Shown here piece by piece: positions 45,934 through 54,068 of a DNA stretch of 64,000 nucleotides. Position numbers and translations under genes: made by a program. Below the pieces are notes generated by a model. It was not told the DNA's origin, did not search any database, and worked only from the letters and a program-made list of their open reading frames with translations. This stretch comes from Halomonas elongata DSM 2581 (GTDB lineage: Bacteria; Pseudomonadota; Gammaproteobacteria; Pseudomonadales; Halomonadaceae), in assembly GCF_000196875.2 (NCBI RefSeq), contig NC_014532.2, positions 1,674,001 to 1,738,000 of the forward strand, in the 5' to 3' direction. Position 1 is the first letter of the stretch; each line of letters starts with the position of its first letter.

Positions 45934-47262
45934 ATGGCGAACTCCCCATCCGACGCGTCCCGACGTCGGGGGCCTTCGGCGACCACCGTATTCAAGCTAT
46001 TCGTGCCCAGCCTCGTCGGGGTGTTGATCTTCTTCGTGCCCATTACCCTCGGTGGCAAGACGACCATACCGCTGGATCACATGGTGACCGCGGCCCGGAG
46101 CCTGCTGGGCGAGGGCAGTGGCTTTTATGCCCTGGCGTTGATCGTCGCCGGGGCGCTCTATCCCCTGGTCAGGGGGACCTGGCGGCGCAGCCTGACGGAG
46201 CGTGTGTTCAGCGTGCTCAAGCTGGCCGGTGTGGCGGCGGCGGTGATGGCGTTGACCGGCTGGGGGCCGGCCTTCCTGCATGAGCCGGACATGCTGCCCT
46301 TTCTGTTCGACAAGCTGGTGATTCCGGTAGGGCTGATCGTACCGATCGGGGCCATCTTCCTGGCACTGTTGATCAGCTTCGGCCTGCTCGAGCTGATCGG
46401 CGTGCTGGTTCAGCCGGTGATGCGGCCGGTGTGGCGTACGCCGGGGCGCAGCGCGATCGATGCCGTGGCGTCCTTCGTCGGCAGCTATTCCATCGGTTTG
46501 TTAATCACCAACCGGGTCTACCAGGCAGGGCAGTATTCGGCCCGGGAAGCGGCGATCATCGCCACCGGCTTCTCCACGGTGTCGGCGACCTTCATGATCA
46601 TCGTCGCCAAGACACTGGAGCTGATGGCGTTCTGGAATCTCTATTTCTGGCTGACGCTGGTCATCACCTTCGTGGTGACGGCAATCACGGTGCGGATTCC
46701 GCCTCTGTCGAGCATGGATGACAGCAAGCGGGATGGTGAACCGGAGGCCGTACCGGGGCGCCGCCTGGCCACGGCCTGGCGTACCGGACTCGAGGTGGCG
46801 GAGCGGGCGCCGAGCCTGCCGTCCAGTGTGGCGCTGAATTTCCGCGAGGGATTGCTGATGGCGATCAGCATCCTGCCGTCGATCATGTCGGTCGGACTGG
46901 CCGGGTTGCTGCTGGCCAAGTACACGCCGCTGTTCGAATGGCTCGGTTGGGCCTTCTATCCCTTCGTGGCCGTCTGGGGACTGGACGAGGCCGCCGCTCT
47001 GGCCCAGGCCTCGGCAGCGGGGCTCGCCGAGATGTTCCTGCCGGCACTGCTGATGGGCGATGCCGGACTGGCGGCGCGCTTCGCCGCCGGGGTGGTGTCG
47101 GTCTCCGCAGTACTGTTCTTCTCGGCCTCGATTCCCTGCATCCTGTCGACCAGCATTCCGTTGTCGGTCGGACGCATCGTGGTCGTATGGTTCCTGCGGG
47201 TGGCCTTGAGCCTGCTGCTGGCGGTACCGGCGGGTTACCTGGTGCAAGCTCTGGCCGGTTGA
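45934..47262 (+). CDS. YjiH-family membrane protein, HutC-controlled
   Basis: This 442-residue polytopic protein has about 10-11 TM segments with the nucleoside-recognition Gate domain layout of the YjiH family (PTTLGGKT-like FVPITLGGKTTIPLDHMV, GSYSIGLLITNRVYQAGQYSAREAAIIATGFSTVS). No transport substrate is established for the family. Its own HutC operator and its position between hutI and hutC suggest import of histidine or urocanate (inference). ATG 45934 follows CCAGGAGC. It is convergent with hutC (17-bp gap). Confidence 0.85.
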   Translation: MANSPSDASRRRGPSATTVFKLFVPSLVGVLIFFVPITLGGKTTIPLDHMVTAARSLLGEGSGFYALALIVAGALYPLVRGTWRRSLTERVFSVLKLAGVAAAVMALTGWGPAFLHEPDMLPFLFDKLVIPVGLIVPIGAIFLALLISFGLLELIGVLVQPVMRPVWRTPGRSAIDAVASFVGSYSIGLLITNRVYQAGQYSAREAAIIATGFSTVSATFMIIVAKTLELMAFWNLYFWLTLVITFVVTAITVRIPPLSSMDDSKRDGEPEAVPGRRLATAWRTGLEVAERAPSLPSSVALNFREGLLMAISILPSIMSVGLAGLLLAKYTPLFEWLGWAFYPFVAVWGLDEAAALAQASAAGLAEMFLPALLMGDAGLAARFAAGVVSVSAVLFFSASIPCILSTSIPLSVGRIVVVWFLRVALSLLLAVPAGYLVQALAG

Positions 47263-47279
47263 TCGGCGTCAGGGCCGCG

Positions 47280-47990
47280 TCAGTTGGTATGCAACGAGGA
47301 GCGTAGCTTGTAGCGGTCGCCGGGGTGGATCAGGCGGGCGTAGCTGATCAGGTGATCTCCCGACCAGGTGCGCCGGATCATTCGCAGGCAGGGTTCGTGG
47401 GGGGCGATGTCGAGGCGTTGCGCGGTGTCGGCGTCGACCAGCACGGCCTCGACCACGTGCTCCACGTCGTTGATCGGGCAGGCTGCCACCAGAACCTCGT
47501 TGGGCGTGTGCTGCGTGAAGTCCGTCTCGAGGTAGTGGGGTACCCGGCTGGGGTTGACGTAGCGATCCTCAAGCTGGATGGGCACGCCGTCTTCGCGATG
47601 CACGATCAGGGTGTGAAAGACCCGGGCACCGTTGCGGACCCCCAGATACACCGAGATCTCGTCGTCGGCTTCCAGCGCTTCGGCACGCAGGACTTCGCTG
47701 GTATAGGCGTGGTCACGGCTGCGGACTTCCTCGGCGATATTGTGCACCTCGATCAACGAGGACTCGGCCTTGCGGTCGGTGACGAAGGTGCCGACCCCCG
47801 GCTGGCGTGTCAGATACCCTTTCTGTACCAGGTCGCGGATGGCCTTGTTGGCGGTCATGCGGCTGACGCCGAACTCCTCGGCCAGACGTTCCTCGGGGGG
47901 AATCCGATATTGCGGTGGCCAGTCGCCGCCATGAATCTTCTCCAGCAGGTGCCGTTGTATCTTGAGGTAGAGAGGCAGGGAGCCGGCCAT
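47280..47990 (-). CDS. hutC: Histidine utilisation repressor (HutC, GntR/HutC family)
   Basis: This 236-residue regulator has an N-terminal GntR winged helix (about 5-70: YLKIQRHLLEKIHGG, EERLAEEFGVSRMTANKAIRDLV, GYLTRQPGVGTFV) and a UTRA effector domain binding urocanate. The C-terminal part (VLVAACPINDVEHVVEAVLVD, IRRTWSGDHLISYARLIHPGDRY) is specific to HutC. Two TTGTATATACAA operators lie in the hutI/YjiH gap; I found none before hutC itself. The start at 47988-47990 is standard. Confidence 0.94.
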   Translation of the reverse strand: MAGSLPLYLKIQRHLLEKIHGGDWPPQYRIPPEERLAEEFGVSRMTANKAIRDLVQKGYLTRQPGVGTFVTDRKAESSLIEVHNIAEEVRSRDHAYTSEVLRAEALEADDEISVYLGVRNGARVFHTLIVHREDGVPIQLEDRYVNPSRVPHYLETDFTQHTPNEVLVAACPINDVEHVVEAVLVDADTAQRLDIAPHEPCLRMIRRTWSGDHLISYARLIHPGDRYKLRSSLHTN

Positions 47991-48096
47991 GCGTTATCCT
48001 GTGTGTCCATTCCGGTGGAAACGGGAAAACCAAGAGGGGGCGGCGACACCCGCCGACCCGCCGTTCCAGGCACTTTCGGACAATGCCCAGGAGACC

Positions 48097-48723
48097 ATGA
48101 TGTCACGAACCGATCACCGGGGCACATCCCCGGCGTGTCTCAAGAGCCCTGCTGCCGCGCGCAATCGCGAGCCGATCCTCGCGGTGCTCGAGGAGGTATT
48201 GCCGGCGCGAGCCCGGGTGCTCGAGCTGGCCAGCGGCAGTGGGGAGCATGCGCTCCACTTTGCCACGGCAATGCCGGGCTGGCAGTGGCAGCCAAGTGAC
48301 GTCGATTCGCACTCCCTGGCGTCGATCGAGGCCTGGCGCGAGGCGTCGGGCCCGGACAATCTGCTGGCGCCGATACGTCTCGATGCCACGGCTGCCTGGC
48401 CTGACGGGACGTTCGATGCCATCGTTGCCATTAACCTGATACACATTTCGCCCTGGGAAGTGACCGAAGCGCTGATGGCCCTGGCCGGCGAGCGTCTGGC
48501 GGCCGGGGGAGTGCTTTATCTGTATGGCCCCTATCGGCGCGAGGGTCGACATACGGCGCCGAGCAACGCCGCCTTCGATGAGGACCTGAAGCGACGCGAT
48601 GCACGCTGGGGCGTGCGCGACCTGGAAACGGTGGTCGAGGCGGCCAATTCCCGTGGGTTGGTGCTCGAGACGGTCGTCGAGATGCCGGCCAACAATCTCA
48701 GCGTGGTGCTGCGCCGCCAATGA
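48097..48723 (+). CDS. DUF938 SAM-dependent methyltransferase-like protein
   Basis: This 208-residue class I Rossmann methyltransferase of the DUF938 group has motif I VLELASGSGEHALHFA (about 40-55), the acidic QPSDVD after beta-2, and AINLIHISPWEVTEAL, which is specific to DUF938. The substrate is unknown. Two adjacent ATGs (48097 and 48100) are possible; GGAG lies just before the first. It is divergent from hutC with a short shared promoter region and carries no HutC operator. Confidence 0.87.
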   Translation: MMSRTDHRGTSPACLKSPAAARNREPILAVLEEVLPARARVLELASGSGEHALHFATAMPGWQWQPSDVDSHSLASIEAWREASGPDNLLAPIRLDATAAWPDGTFDAIVAINLIHISPWEVTEALMALAGERLAAGGVLYLYGPYRREGRHTAPSNAAFDEDLKRRDARWGVRDLETVVEAANSRGLVLETVVEMPANNLSVVLRRQ

Positions 48724-48793
48724 ACGGAGATTGTGCAACCCCGGCAGCCTTGCGATGATGCCGGGCATGTCGATCAGCCAGTGAGTCGAGAGA

Positions 48794-49744
48794 GTGGACA
48801 AGTTCGAGGTGAAACTGGACCAGGCGGCGCGGGCGGCCTGGCTCTCCCATGTCGGAGGCTGTACCCAGGACGAGATCGCCGCCCAGCTGGGGGTCTCCCG
48901 CCCCGGCGTGCAGCGCCTGCTGGCGCTGGCGCGCCAGGAGGGCCTGGTCAAGGTCCACATCGATCATCCCATCGCGCAGTGCACGGCGTTGTCCCAGGCG
49001 ATTCGTGATGCCTTCGACCTGGCGTTCTGCGATGTGGTGCCGGCCGATGCCGAGGCAGGGGAGGACAGTGCCCACTATCTGGCGGTGGCCGGCGCCGAAC
49101 GACTCGCGCGCCTGCTCGAACGTTCCGAACCGTTGACTCTGTCGCTAGGTACGGGACGCTCGGTGCGGGCCACGGTGGAGGCGCTGAGACGATTCGATCG
49201 TCCGCAGCATCGCATCGTCTCGCTGGTGGGCAATATTGCCCGGGATGGCTCTGCCAACCGTTATGACGGTGTCATGGTGCTCGCCGACAAGACCGGCAGT
49301 GAACGCTTCCTGCTGCCCGCGCCTGTGGTGGCGGGCTCGGTGTCCGAAAAGGAGGCGCTGCTGGGACAGCCCCTGTTCCAGGCCATTGCCGAGGTGGCGC
49401 GTCAGGCCCAGGCGGCGTTCATCGGTGTGGGGCGTATCGATCGCCAGGCGACCCTGTTTCGGGATCACTTCATCAGCGAAGCCGAGCTGGATGAGCTGCT
49501 GTCACGGGAGGCGGTCGGCGAGTTGCTCGGCTGGCCGATGAATGCCGAGGGCGAACTGATCGATTGCTCGACCAGCCGGCGCGTCACAAGCCTGCCGTTG
49601 TCGATGTTCCGCGACCAGGAAATGGTGGCCCTGGCCGGAGGGCGGGGCAAGGCGCCGGCGATTCTCGCGGCCTTGCGTGGAGGCTGGTTGAAGAGTCTGG
49701 TGACCGACGAACAAGCCGCAAAATATATCGTCGAACACTTGTAG
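48794..49744 (+). CDS. SorC/DeoR-type sugar-binding transcriptional regulator
   Basis: This 316-residue regulator has an N-terminal HTH (CTQDEIAAQLGVSRPGVQRLL, about 23-43) and a SorC sugar-binding domain with LGTGRSVRATVEALR, the GVGRID block and GGRGKAPAILAALRGG at the end. It starts at GTG 48794. In related genomes such a gene usually sits directly before a SmoEFGK polyol operon. Here that operon begins 4.3 kb downstream, beyond an AT-rich island, so control of it in trans is inferred. The repeat at 49829 follows. Confidence 0.88.
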   Translation: MDKFEVKLDQAARAAWLSHVGGCTQDEIAAQLGVSRPGVQRLLALARQEGLVKVHIDHPIAQCTALSQAIRDAFDLAFCDVVPADAEAGEDSAHYLAVAGAERLARLLERSEPLTLSLGTGRSVRATVEALRRFDRPQHRIVSLVGNIARDGSANRYDGVMVLADKTGSERFLLPAPVVAGSVSEKEALLGQPLFQAIAEVARQAQAAFIGVGRIDRQATLFRDHFISEAELDELLSREAVGELLGWPMNAEGELIDCSTSRRVTSLPLSMFRDQEMVALAGGRGKAPAILAALRGGWLKSLVTDEQAAKYIVEHL

Positions 49745-49828
49745 AGTGGCGAGCTACGAGATGCGAAACCCAAGTCTGTCCTTGACCTGGATCTCCGGCT
49801 CGACGTCACACTCCCGCATCCCACTGAC

Positions 49829-49984
49829 CTTCTCCCCAGAAACCGGTCCACCCCAATATCGCCATACCGAAGAGCAGATCCACTGCCAGACCGCACAGTT
49901 CGCTGAGCTATATTCCACCTATAGCGTATGCCGAGCAGTGCACATGGAAAAGCGGTGTCTCACATTGAAAACGGGTTTAAATCG
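49829..49984 (+). repeat. Left direct repeat flanking the AT-rich island
   Basis: About 156 bp is repeated imperfectly at 53688-53843 in the same orientation, starting with CTTCTCCCCAGAAACCGG. On the minus strand both copies can be read as a short peptide (ELCGLAVDLL...GMAILGW.GFWGE), with a stop just before it and mostly synonymous differences, so it may be a decayed gene end. The stretch 49985-50175 is AT-rich leader for the channel gene, with no other feature that I can name. Confidence 0.75.
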
Positions 49985-50175
49985 AGGGGGAAGATCAACT
50001 CGAAGAGCCTTTTGGCAGTGATGAAAATGATCGTCCAATAAATGCTCTGGTGAGAGCAATAGGGTGCAATATATTGTTCTCTCTTGGAGAGGGCAGCTTA
50101 ACCCCTGTAAATGATATACTGTATTATAAATGATCAGCTAGCCCATCATGCATCTCAAGAAGATGGAGGAATGCA

Positions 50176-50550
50176 ATGGCAGGCCTGAAAGGTGAAATAT
50201 GGGACGTAATGCGTGCAGCAAGTGCAACACACCATCATCTGAGGAGCCGGTTGATGGCGGTCATGCAGGCCACCATTGTTGTCGATATCGCTGCCAGCAT
50301 TGCCTTCTTCTTTCTAGAAAGAAACATGCCTAACACAGGCATACATAGCTTATGGGATGCTTTTTACTGGACAACCTCTCAGCTTTTGACCATCTCATCC
50401 ACCATGCCTAATCCGGTCACTACCACAGGTGAGATCATATGTTTGATACTGGACATATATGCCATTACAGTAGTGTCAACGCTAGCCGGAATGTTTAGTG
50501 CATTCTTCTACCGCAGAGGAGAAGAGAGAGACCCATTGCACAAGAAATAA
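50176..50550 (+). CDS. Two-TM ion-channel-like protein lacking the GYG filter
   Basis: This 124-residue protein has the TM1-P-loop-TM2 plan of Ion_trans_2 channels: TM1 about 27-48 (MQATIVVDIAASIAFFFL), re-entrant loop SLWDAFYWTTSQLLT, TM2 about 88-112 (ICLILDIYAITVVSTLAGMF). In the place of the T-V-G-Y-G potassium filter it reads TISSTMPNPVTT, so potassium selectivity cannot be assumed. A basic C-terminal tail (RRGEERDPLHKK) follows; there is no regulatory domain. ATG 50176 follows GGAGG. It is convergent with yrhK in the island. Confidence 0.75.
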   Translation: MAGLKGEIWDVMRAASATHHHLRSRLMAVMQATIVVDIAASIAFFFLERNMPNTGIHSLWDAFYWTTSQLLTISSTMPNPVTTTGEIICLILDIYAITVVSTLAGMFSAFFYRRGEERDPLHKK

Positions 50551-50604
50551 ATGTTTGACATTGGGCGGAAAGCGGGTCTCCCTCTACGTTAATGCCTCTT
50601 GATA

Positions 50605-50925
50605 TCAATAATCATAGCCTTCATCCACGACATCATGGCTGTTAACACTAGGGCGATAACGTGACAAATGAACTTTCCGAGTTAATCTGATGACTGGGCG
50701 AATCATCATCTCAATGCTGCCGATCAAAAATAGCCATGTTGCTGTGAAAGTTAGGGAAGGGTAGAAGAAGAATATGCTGCCAATAATAAACCACGTCCCT
50801 ATCAGGATGTCATTGGCAATGCTTAATACTTCATATCGCTGCCTTATTATCAGCTCATCATGACCAATGTGAAATATCGCGACATCCGACTTTTGTTTGG
50901 AATCTTGATTGATTTTGCTGCTCAT
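50605..50925 (-). CDS. YrhK-domain membrane protein
   Basis: This 106-residue protein fits the YrhK domain (pfam14145): a polar N terminus, LIIRQRYEVLSIANDILIGTWFIIGS with the first TM (about 42-62), a second TM (FTATWLFLIGSIEMMIRPVI), and a basic RLTRKVHLSRYR tail. Function unknown. ATG 50923-50925 follows GAGGTG; a GTG two codons upstream is possible. It lies 60 bp downstream of the YdeP-like gene on the same strand. The B. subtilis namesake lies in a region that also has formate-dehydrogenase-like genes. Confidence 0.78.
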   Translation of the reverse strand: MSSKINQDSKQKSDVAIFHIGHDELIIRQRYEVLSIANDILIGTWFIIGSIFFFYPSLTFTATWLFLIGSIEMMIRPVIRLTRKVHLSRYRPSVNSHDVVDEGYDY

Positions 50926-50985
50926 AAACACCTCGTTATTTCATGTAATATGTAGTCTCAAGCATGATAGGATAAGGCTGAGATA

Positions 50986-53265
50986 TCATGCTGGAGATTC
51001 CCCGGCACGACGTACTCGAACAGGAATTGATTTATAAGACGGTGTTCCGCTGTCCTTGTCAATATAGTCAAGTGGGACAAGTCTGTTAGCTTCTGGGTAA
51101 TAAGCAGCAATTGTTCCAGGAGCAATGCTATATTCAATCGCTGTCAGCCCATCATAATGAAGGGCTTCCCCATCCGATACAGTTTCGATGTTAACTAGAT
51201 CACCTTGCTGGAGCCCTCTGTCCTGCAAGTCACTTTTGCTCATGAACAATACATCTCGCCGTCCAAATACGCCTCTGTATCGATCATCCATCGCATATAT
51301 GGTCGTGTTGTACTGATCATGACTACGTATCGTTACTAATCGAAGGACATCATCTCCATGAACCTTTTTGTCAGCTCGTAAGCCATCGAATACATAAAAT
51401 TCGGCCTTTCCAGAAGGAGTCTCCCACTTACGTTCAGTAGGTGGTAGGGGCATACGAAATCCGCCGGGAACACGGATGCGATCATTGTAATCATCAAACC
51501 CTGGAATTGTCTTTTCAATCAGGTCACGAATGTTATCGTAATCCGCCACCAGATCATTCCAAGGAACGTTACTTTCCGGTAAGGCATTAGCTGCTATTCC
51601 GGCCACAATAGCGGGTTCCGATTTCAAGTGCTCTGATGCAGGCTGAAGTTTTCCCGCTGAGGCATGTACCATTGACATCGAGTCCTCAACAGTGACGGAC
51701 TGCGGGCCGGATCTCTGAATATCCTGCTCCGTTCTCCCCAAGCAAGGGAAAAGGTATGTCTCTTTGCCCACTAACAAGTGAGAACGATTGAGTTTCGTCG
51801 CAACATGTACGCTCAGATCAAGCGCCCTCATAGCTTGATAACTTTGAGCGGGGTCTGGTAAAGCAACAGCGAAGTTTCCCCCTAAACAGAAAAGGGCTTT
51901 TGAGTCTCTACGCACCATAGACTGCATAGCCTGGACAGCATCATGGCCCTGTTTTTTGGGTGCTTCAAAACCAAAGACGTGCTCAAGATTTTCAAGAAAA
52001 GATGCATCGGGCCTTTCCGTAATGCCGACTGTTCTATTTCCCTGAACATTCGAGTGTCCACGTAAAGGACAAATGCCCGCACCGGGTTTTCCAAAATTTC
52101 CCCGCAACATCAGCAAATCACAAATCAATCTGACATTGGCAGTCCCTTGATTATGCTGTGTTACCCCCATACCATAGCTCACAATAGTAGCGGACGACTT
52201 GGCATAAGCGGCTGCTACCATCTCAAGATCACTGCGACCTATACCGCTGACCGCTTCAATGTCAGACCATTTGGTAGCAGCTAGGTCGTCAACCAGTTCA
52301 TCGAAACCTACAGTATGCCTATTAATAAAGTCATGATCGAGAACATCACCAACGGACTCCTCCATCTCCAGAAGAGATTTCATGATACCTTTGATAGCCG
52401 CAGCGTCACCTCCCGCCTTTACCTGAAAGTATGATGACGCTATGCGGGTCGATCCGTATGTAGCCATCTCAATCATGTTTTGAGGATCGGCGAACCGCTC
52501 AAGTGCACGCTCTCGAAGCGGGTTAAAGACCATTATCGGAACTTTGCGTCTTGATGCTTCATGAAGAGTCCCCATCATTCGGGGATGATTGGTTCCAGGG
52601 TTGTGGCCTATGGCAATGATAAGTTCACACTCATCAAAGTCATCTAATGATACGGTCCCTTTACCTATACCAATAGAGCGAGGCAAGCCAACGCTGGTTG
52701 CTTCATGGCACATGTTGGAGCAATCAGGGAAGTTGTTTGTTCCGTATTCCCTGGCAAACAGTTGGTAGAGGAAGGCCGCCTCATTCGAGGCTCTGCCAGA
52801 CGTATAAAACTCTACGGCATCGGGAGGAAGTTTACGAAGTATTTCCCCAATCCTGTGAAAAGCATCTTGCCATTCAATGGCACGAAAGGTATCCGTTTCT
52901 TTATCATAAGCTAATGGATGTGTGAGTCTCCCCAAGTTTTCAAGCTCATAGTCAGAATACTCTAAGAGAGAAGTCACTGTATGAGATTCAAAGAAGTCCG
53001 GGCGAACTCGTTTTGATGTCGCTTCCCAAGTAACTGCTTTTGCGCCATTCTCGCAAAATTGGAAGGTCGACCGATGCTCTTTATCTGGCCATGCGCAACC
53101 GGGACAATCAAATCCATCTGGCTGATTCGTGCGTAGCAAAGTTAGGGGAGGTTTAATGGTCTCCATTTGCTCACGAACTGCAGTTGCTGTAGCTTTTAGT
53201 GCCCCCCAGCCCCCGGCCGGCCCTCTATAGTTTTTAATTCCTGGAATTTTTCGCTTGCCAACCAT
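50986..53265 (-). CDS. FdhF/YdeP-family molybdopterin oxidoreductase
   Basis: This 759-residue molybdopterin-bis-MGD enzyme has an N-terminal GFDCPGCAWPD (C54, C57), the SNMCHEATSVGLPRSIG segment (C186) at the place of the Mo-ligand region, GHNPGTNHPR, GKPGAGICPLRGHSNVQGNRTVGI, and a C-terminal molydopterin-binding beta-barrel (HDQYNTTIYAMDDRYRGVFGRRDVLFM). Only part of a usual 4Fe-4S cysteine set is visible. YdeP is linked to acid resistance in E. coli; the substrate is unproven and formate should not be assumed. No fdhD is in the window. The codon use is AT-rich. Confidence 0.87.
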   Translation of the reverse strand: MVGKRKIPGIKNYRGPAGGWGALKATATAVREQMETIKPPLTLLRTNQPDGFDCPGCAWPDKEHRSTFQFCENGAKAVTWEATSKRVRPDFFESHTVTSLLEYSDYELENLGRLTHPLAYDKETDTFRAIEWQDAFHRIGEILRKLPPDAVEFYTSGRASNEAAFLYQLFAREYGTNNFPDCSNMCHEATSVGLPRSIGIGKGTVSLDDFDECELIIAIGHNPGTNHPRMMGTLHEASRRKVPIMVFNPLRERALERFADPQNMIEMATYGSTRIASSYFQVKAGGDAAAIKGIMKSLLEMEESVGDVLDHDFINRHTVGFDELVDDLAATKWSDIEAVSGIGRSDLEMVAAAYAKSSATIVSYGMGVTQHNQGTANVRLICDLLMLRGNFGKPGAGICPLRGHSNVQGNRTVGITERPDASFLENLEHVFGFEAPKKQGHDAVQAMQSMVRRDSKALFCLGGNFAVALPDPAQSYQAMRALDLSVHVATKLNRSHLLVGKETYLFPCLGRTEQDIQRSGPQSVTVEDSMSMVHASAGKLQPASEHLKSEPAIVAGIAANALPESNVPWNDLVADYDNIRDLIEKTIPGFDDYNDRIRVPGGFRMPLPPTERKWETPSGKAEFYVFDGLRADKKVHGDDVLRLVTIRSHDQYNTTIYAMDDRYRGVFGRRDVLFMSKSDLQDRGLQQGDLVNIETVSDGEALHYDGLTAIEYSIAPGTIAAYYPEANRLVPLDYIDKDSGTPSYKSIPVRVRRAGESPA

Positions 53266-53286
53266 GATTTCTCCTCCTATATAATT

Positions 53287-53478
53287 CTATATAGCACTAG
53301 CAGGCTTAGAATATATATCCGGCTGTCGGTCAGCATTTTTTCTTATATTGTCGCCTTCATAACCCCAGTGCATCATGCTTTCCTGGCGGTCTTTATACCC
53401 ATCAGCCTGGATAAGGGTAGTTGCCTTATGCGATGGGGTTCGACGCATTTGTTTAACGACATATGAATATAGATTCAT
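53287..53478 (-). CDS. 63-residue unknown protein preceding the YdeP-like gene
   Basis: This short basic ORF (MNLYSYVVKQMRRTPSHKA... ending DIYSKPASAI) lies 21 bp upstream of the molybdoenzyme gene, and the AGGAGGAGAAATC ribosome site of that gene falls between them. It has no TM segment or recognised domain. Its start codon is inside the palindrome 53461-53480. Co-transcription and AT-rich codon use like the rest of the island support it being real, but a non-coding leader cannot be excluded. Confidence 0.5.
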   Translation of the reverse strand: MNLYSYVVKQMRRTPSHKATTLIQADGYKDRQESMMHWGYEGDNIRKNADRQPDIYSKPASAI

Positions 53479-53480
53479 AT
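53461..53480. promoter_or_regulatory. Palindrome overlapping the start of the 63-codon ORF
   Basis: ATATGAAT-ATAG-ATTCATAT has perfect 8-bp arms and covers the ATG at 53476-53478. It could be a repressor site or an RNA hairpin masking the start. Confidence 0.45.
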
Positions 53481-53534
53481 TTTTGGCTTGGGTGTGCCTT
53501 TATCCCATTGATAAAATAGCAGGATCTCATGGAA

Positions 53535-53566
53535 TTATAAATATGATTATATTTTCATATTTATAA
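53535..53566. promoter_or_regulatory. Long AT-rich dyad upstream of the island operon
   Basis: TTATAAATATGA (53535-53546) and TCATATTTATAA (53555-53566) form perfect 12-bp arms around 8 bp. It lies 57-88 bp upstream of the 63-codon ORF, among several TATAAT-like hexamers on the minus strand, as expected for an operator or promoter region. The 590-bp gap 53479-54068 also holds the right direct repeat, heptamer repeats and TTGAT sites listed separately, and no further gene. Confidence 0.5.
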
Positions 53567-53687
53567 TATTTTTCTTTTTGTTATGAAATTACATCGAGTA
53601 TTCAGTCAGTTGCATCCATTTTATGGAGTCATCTCCATTACCCGCTTTCCCCTATTCATTCCTATCGGAACCTTCACGCTCCGTGAT

Positions 53688-53843
53688 CTTCTCCCCAGAA
53701 ACCGGCCCACCCCAATATCGCCATACCGCAGAGCAGATCTACTGCCAGGCCGCACAGCTCGTTGGGCTATATGCCACCCTGTAGCGTATGCCGAGCAGGG
53801 CGCATGAAGCAGCGGTGGCTAAATTGATAACGGACCCAAATTA
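53688..53843 (+). repeat. Right direct repeat flanking the AT-rich island
   Basis: Imperfect copy of 49829-49984, offset by 3859 bp. The best conserved part is CTTCTCCCCAGAAACCGG through TATGCCGAGCAG. GC-rich base composition resumes here, so it marks the island boundary. The reverse-strand peptide reading (ELCGLAVDLLCGMAILGW) is shared with the left copy. Confidence 0.75.
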
Positions 53844-53855
53844 GGAAAAAATCCT

Positions 53856-53899
<44 letters not shown>

Positions 53900-53945
53900 C
53901 CTAAAGTCTAAGCCTCCAGGCTTTGCGTTTTTGTCGACGCTATCC

Positions 53946-53977
53946 GATCATTTGATCAGTCGTTGATTTCATTGATC
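53946..53977 (+). promoter_or_regulatory. Phased TTGAT repeats upstream of the polyol operon
   Basis: TTGAT occurs at 53952, 53963 and 53972, roughly one helical turn apart; the first is part of the palindrome GATCATTTGATC (53946-53957). The cluster ends about 90 bp before the first operon gene, a position suited to a multimeric regulator such as the SorC protein at 48794. Confidence 0.45.
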
Positions 53978-54068
53978 GGCAGTAAGCGGAAGGGCATCGG
54001 GGCTTCCCGTCGCCCGGAGACAACAACAATTCCTCCCCCGGGAGGCATCAACGCAACAGGAGCACGCC

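Larger units (their letters stand above)
49829..53843. mobile_element. AT-rich genomic island between imperfect direct repeats
   Basis: Between the repeats the base composition and codon use change sharply: many ATA, AAA, AGA and TTT codons, against strongly GC-ending codons on both sides. It carries a channel-like gene, yrhK, an FdhF/YdeP oxidoreductase and a 63-codon ORF. No integrase or transposase is present, so the mechanism is unknown; recombination between the flanking repeats could insert or delete it. It separates the SorC regulator from the polyol operon. Confidence 0.65.

Noticed and set aside
49829..53843. Integrative element with integrase and tRNA attachment site
   Set aside because: No integrase, recombinase or tRNA gene was found. 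Only the flanking direct repeats and composition change support an island.
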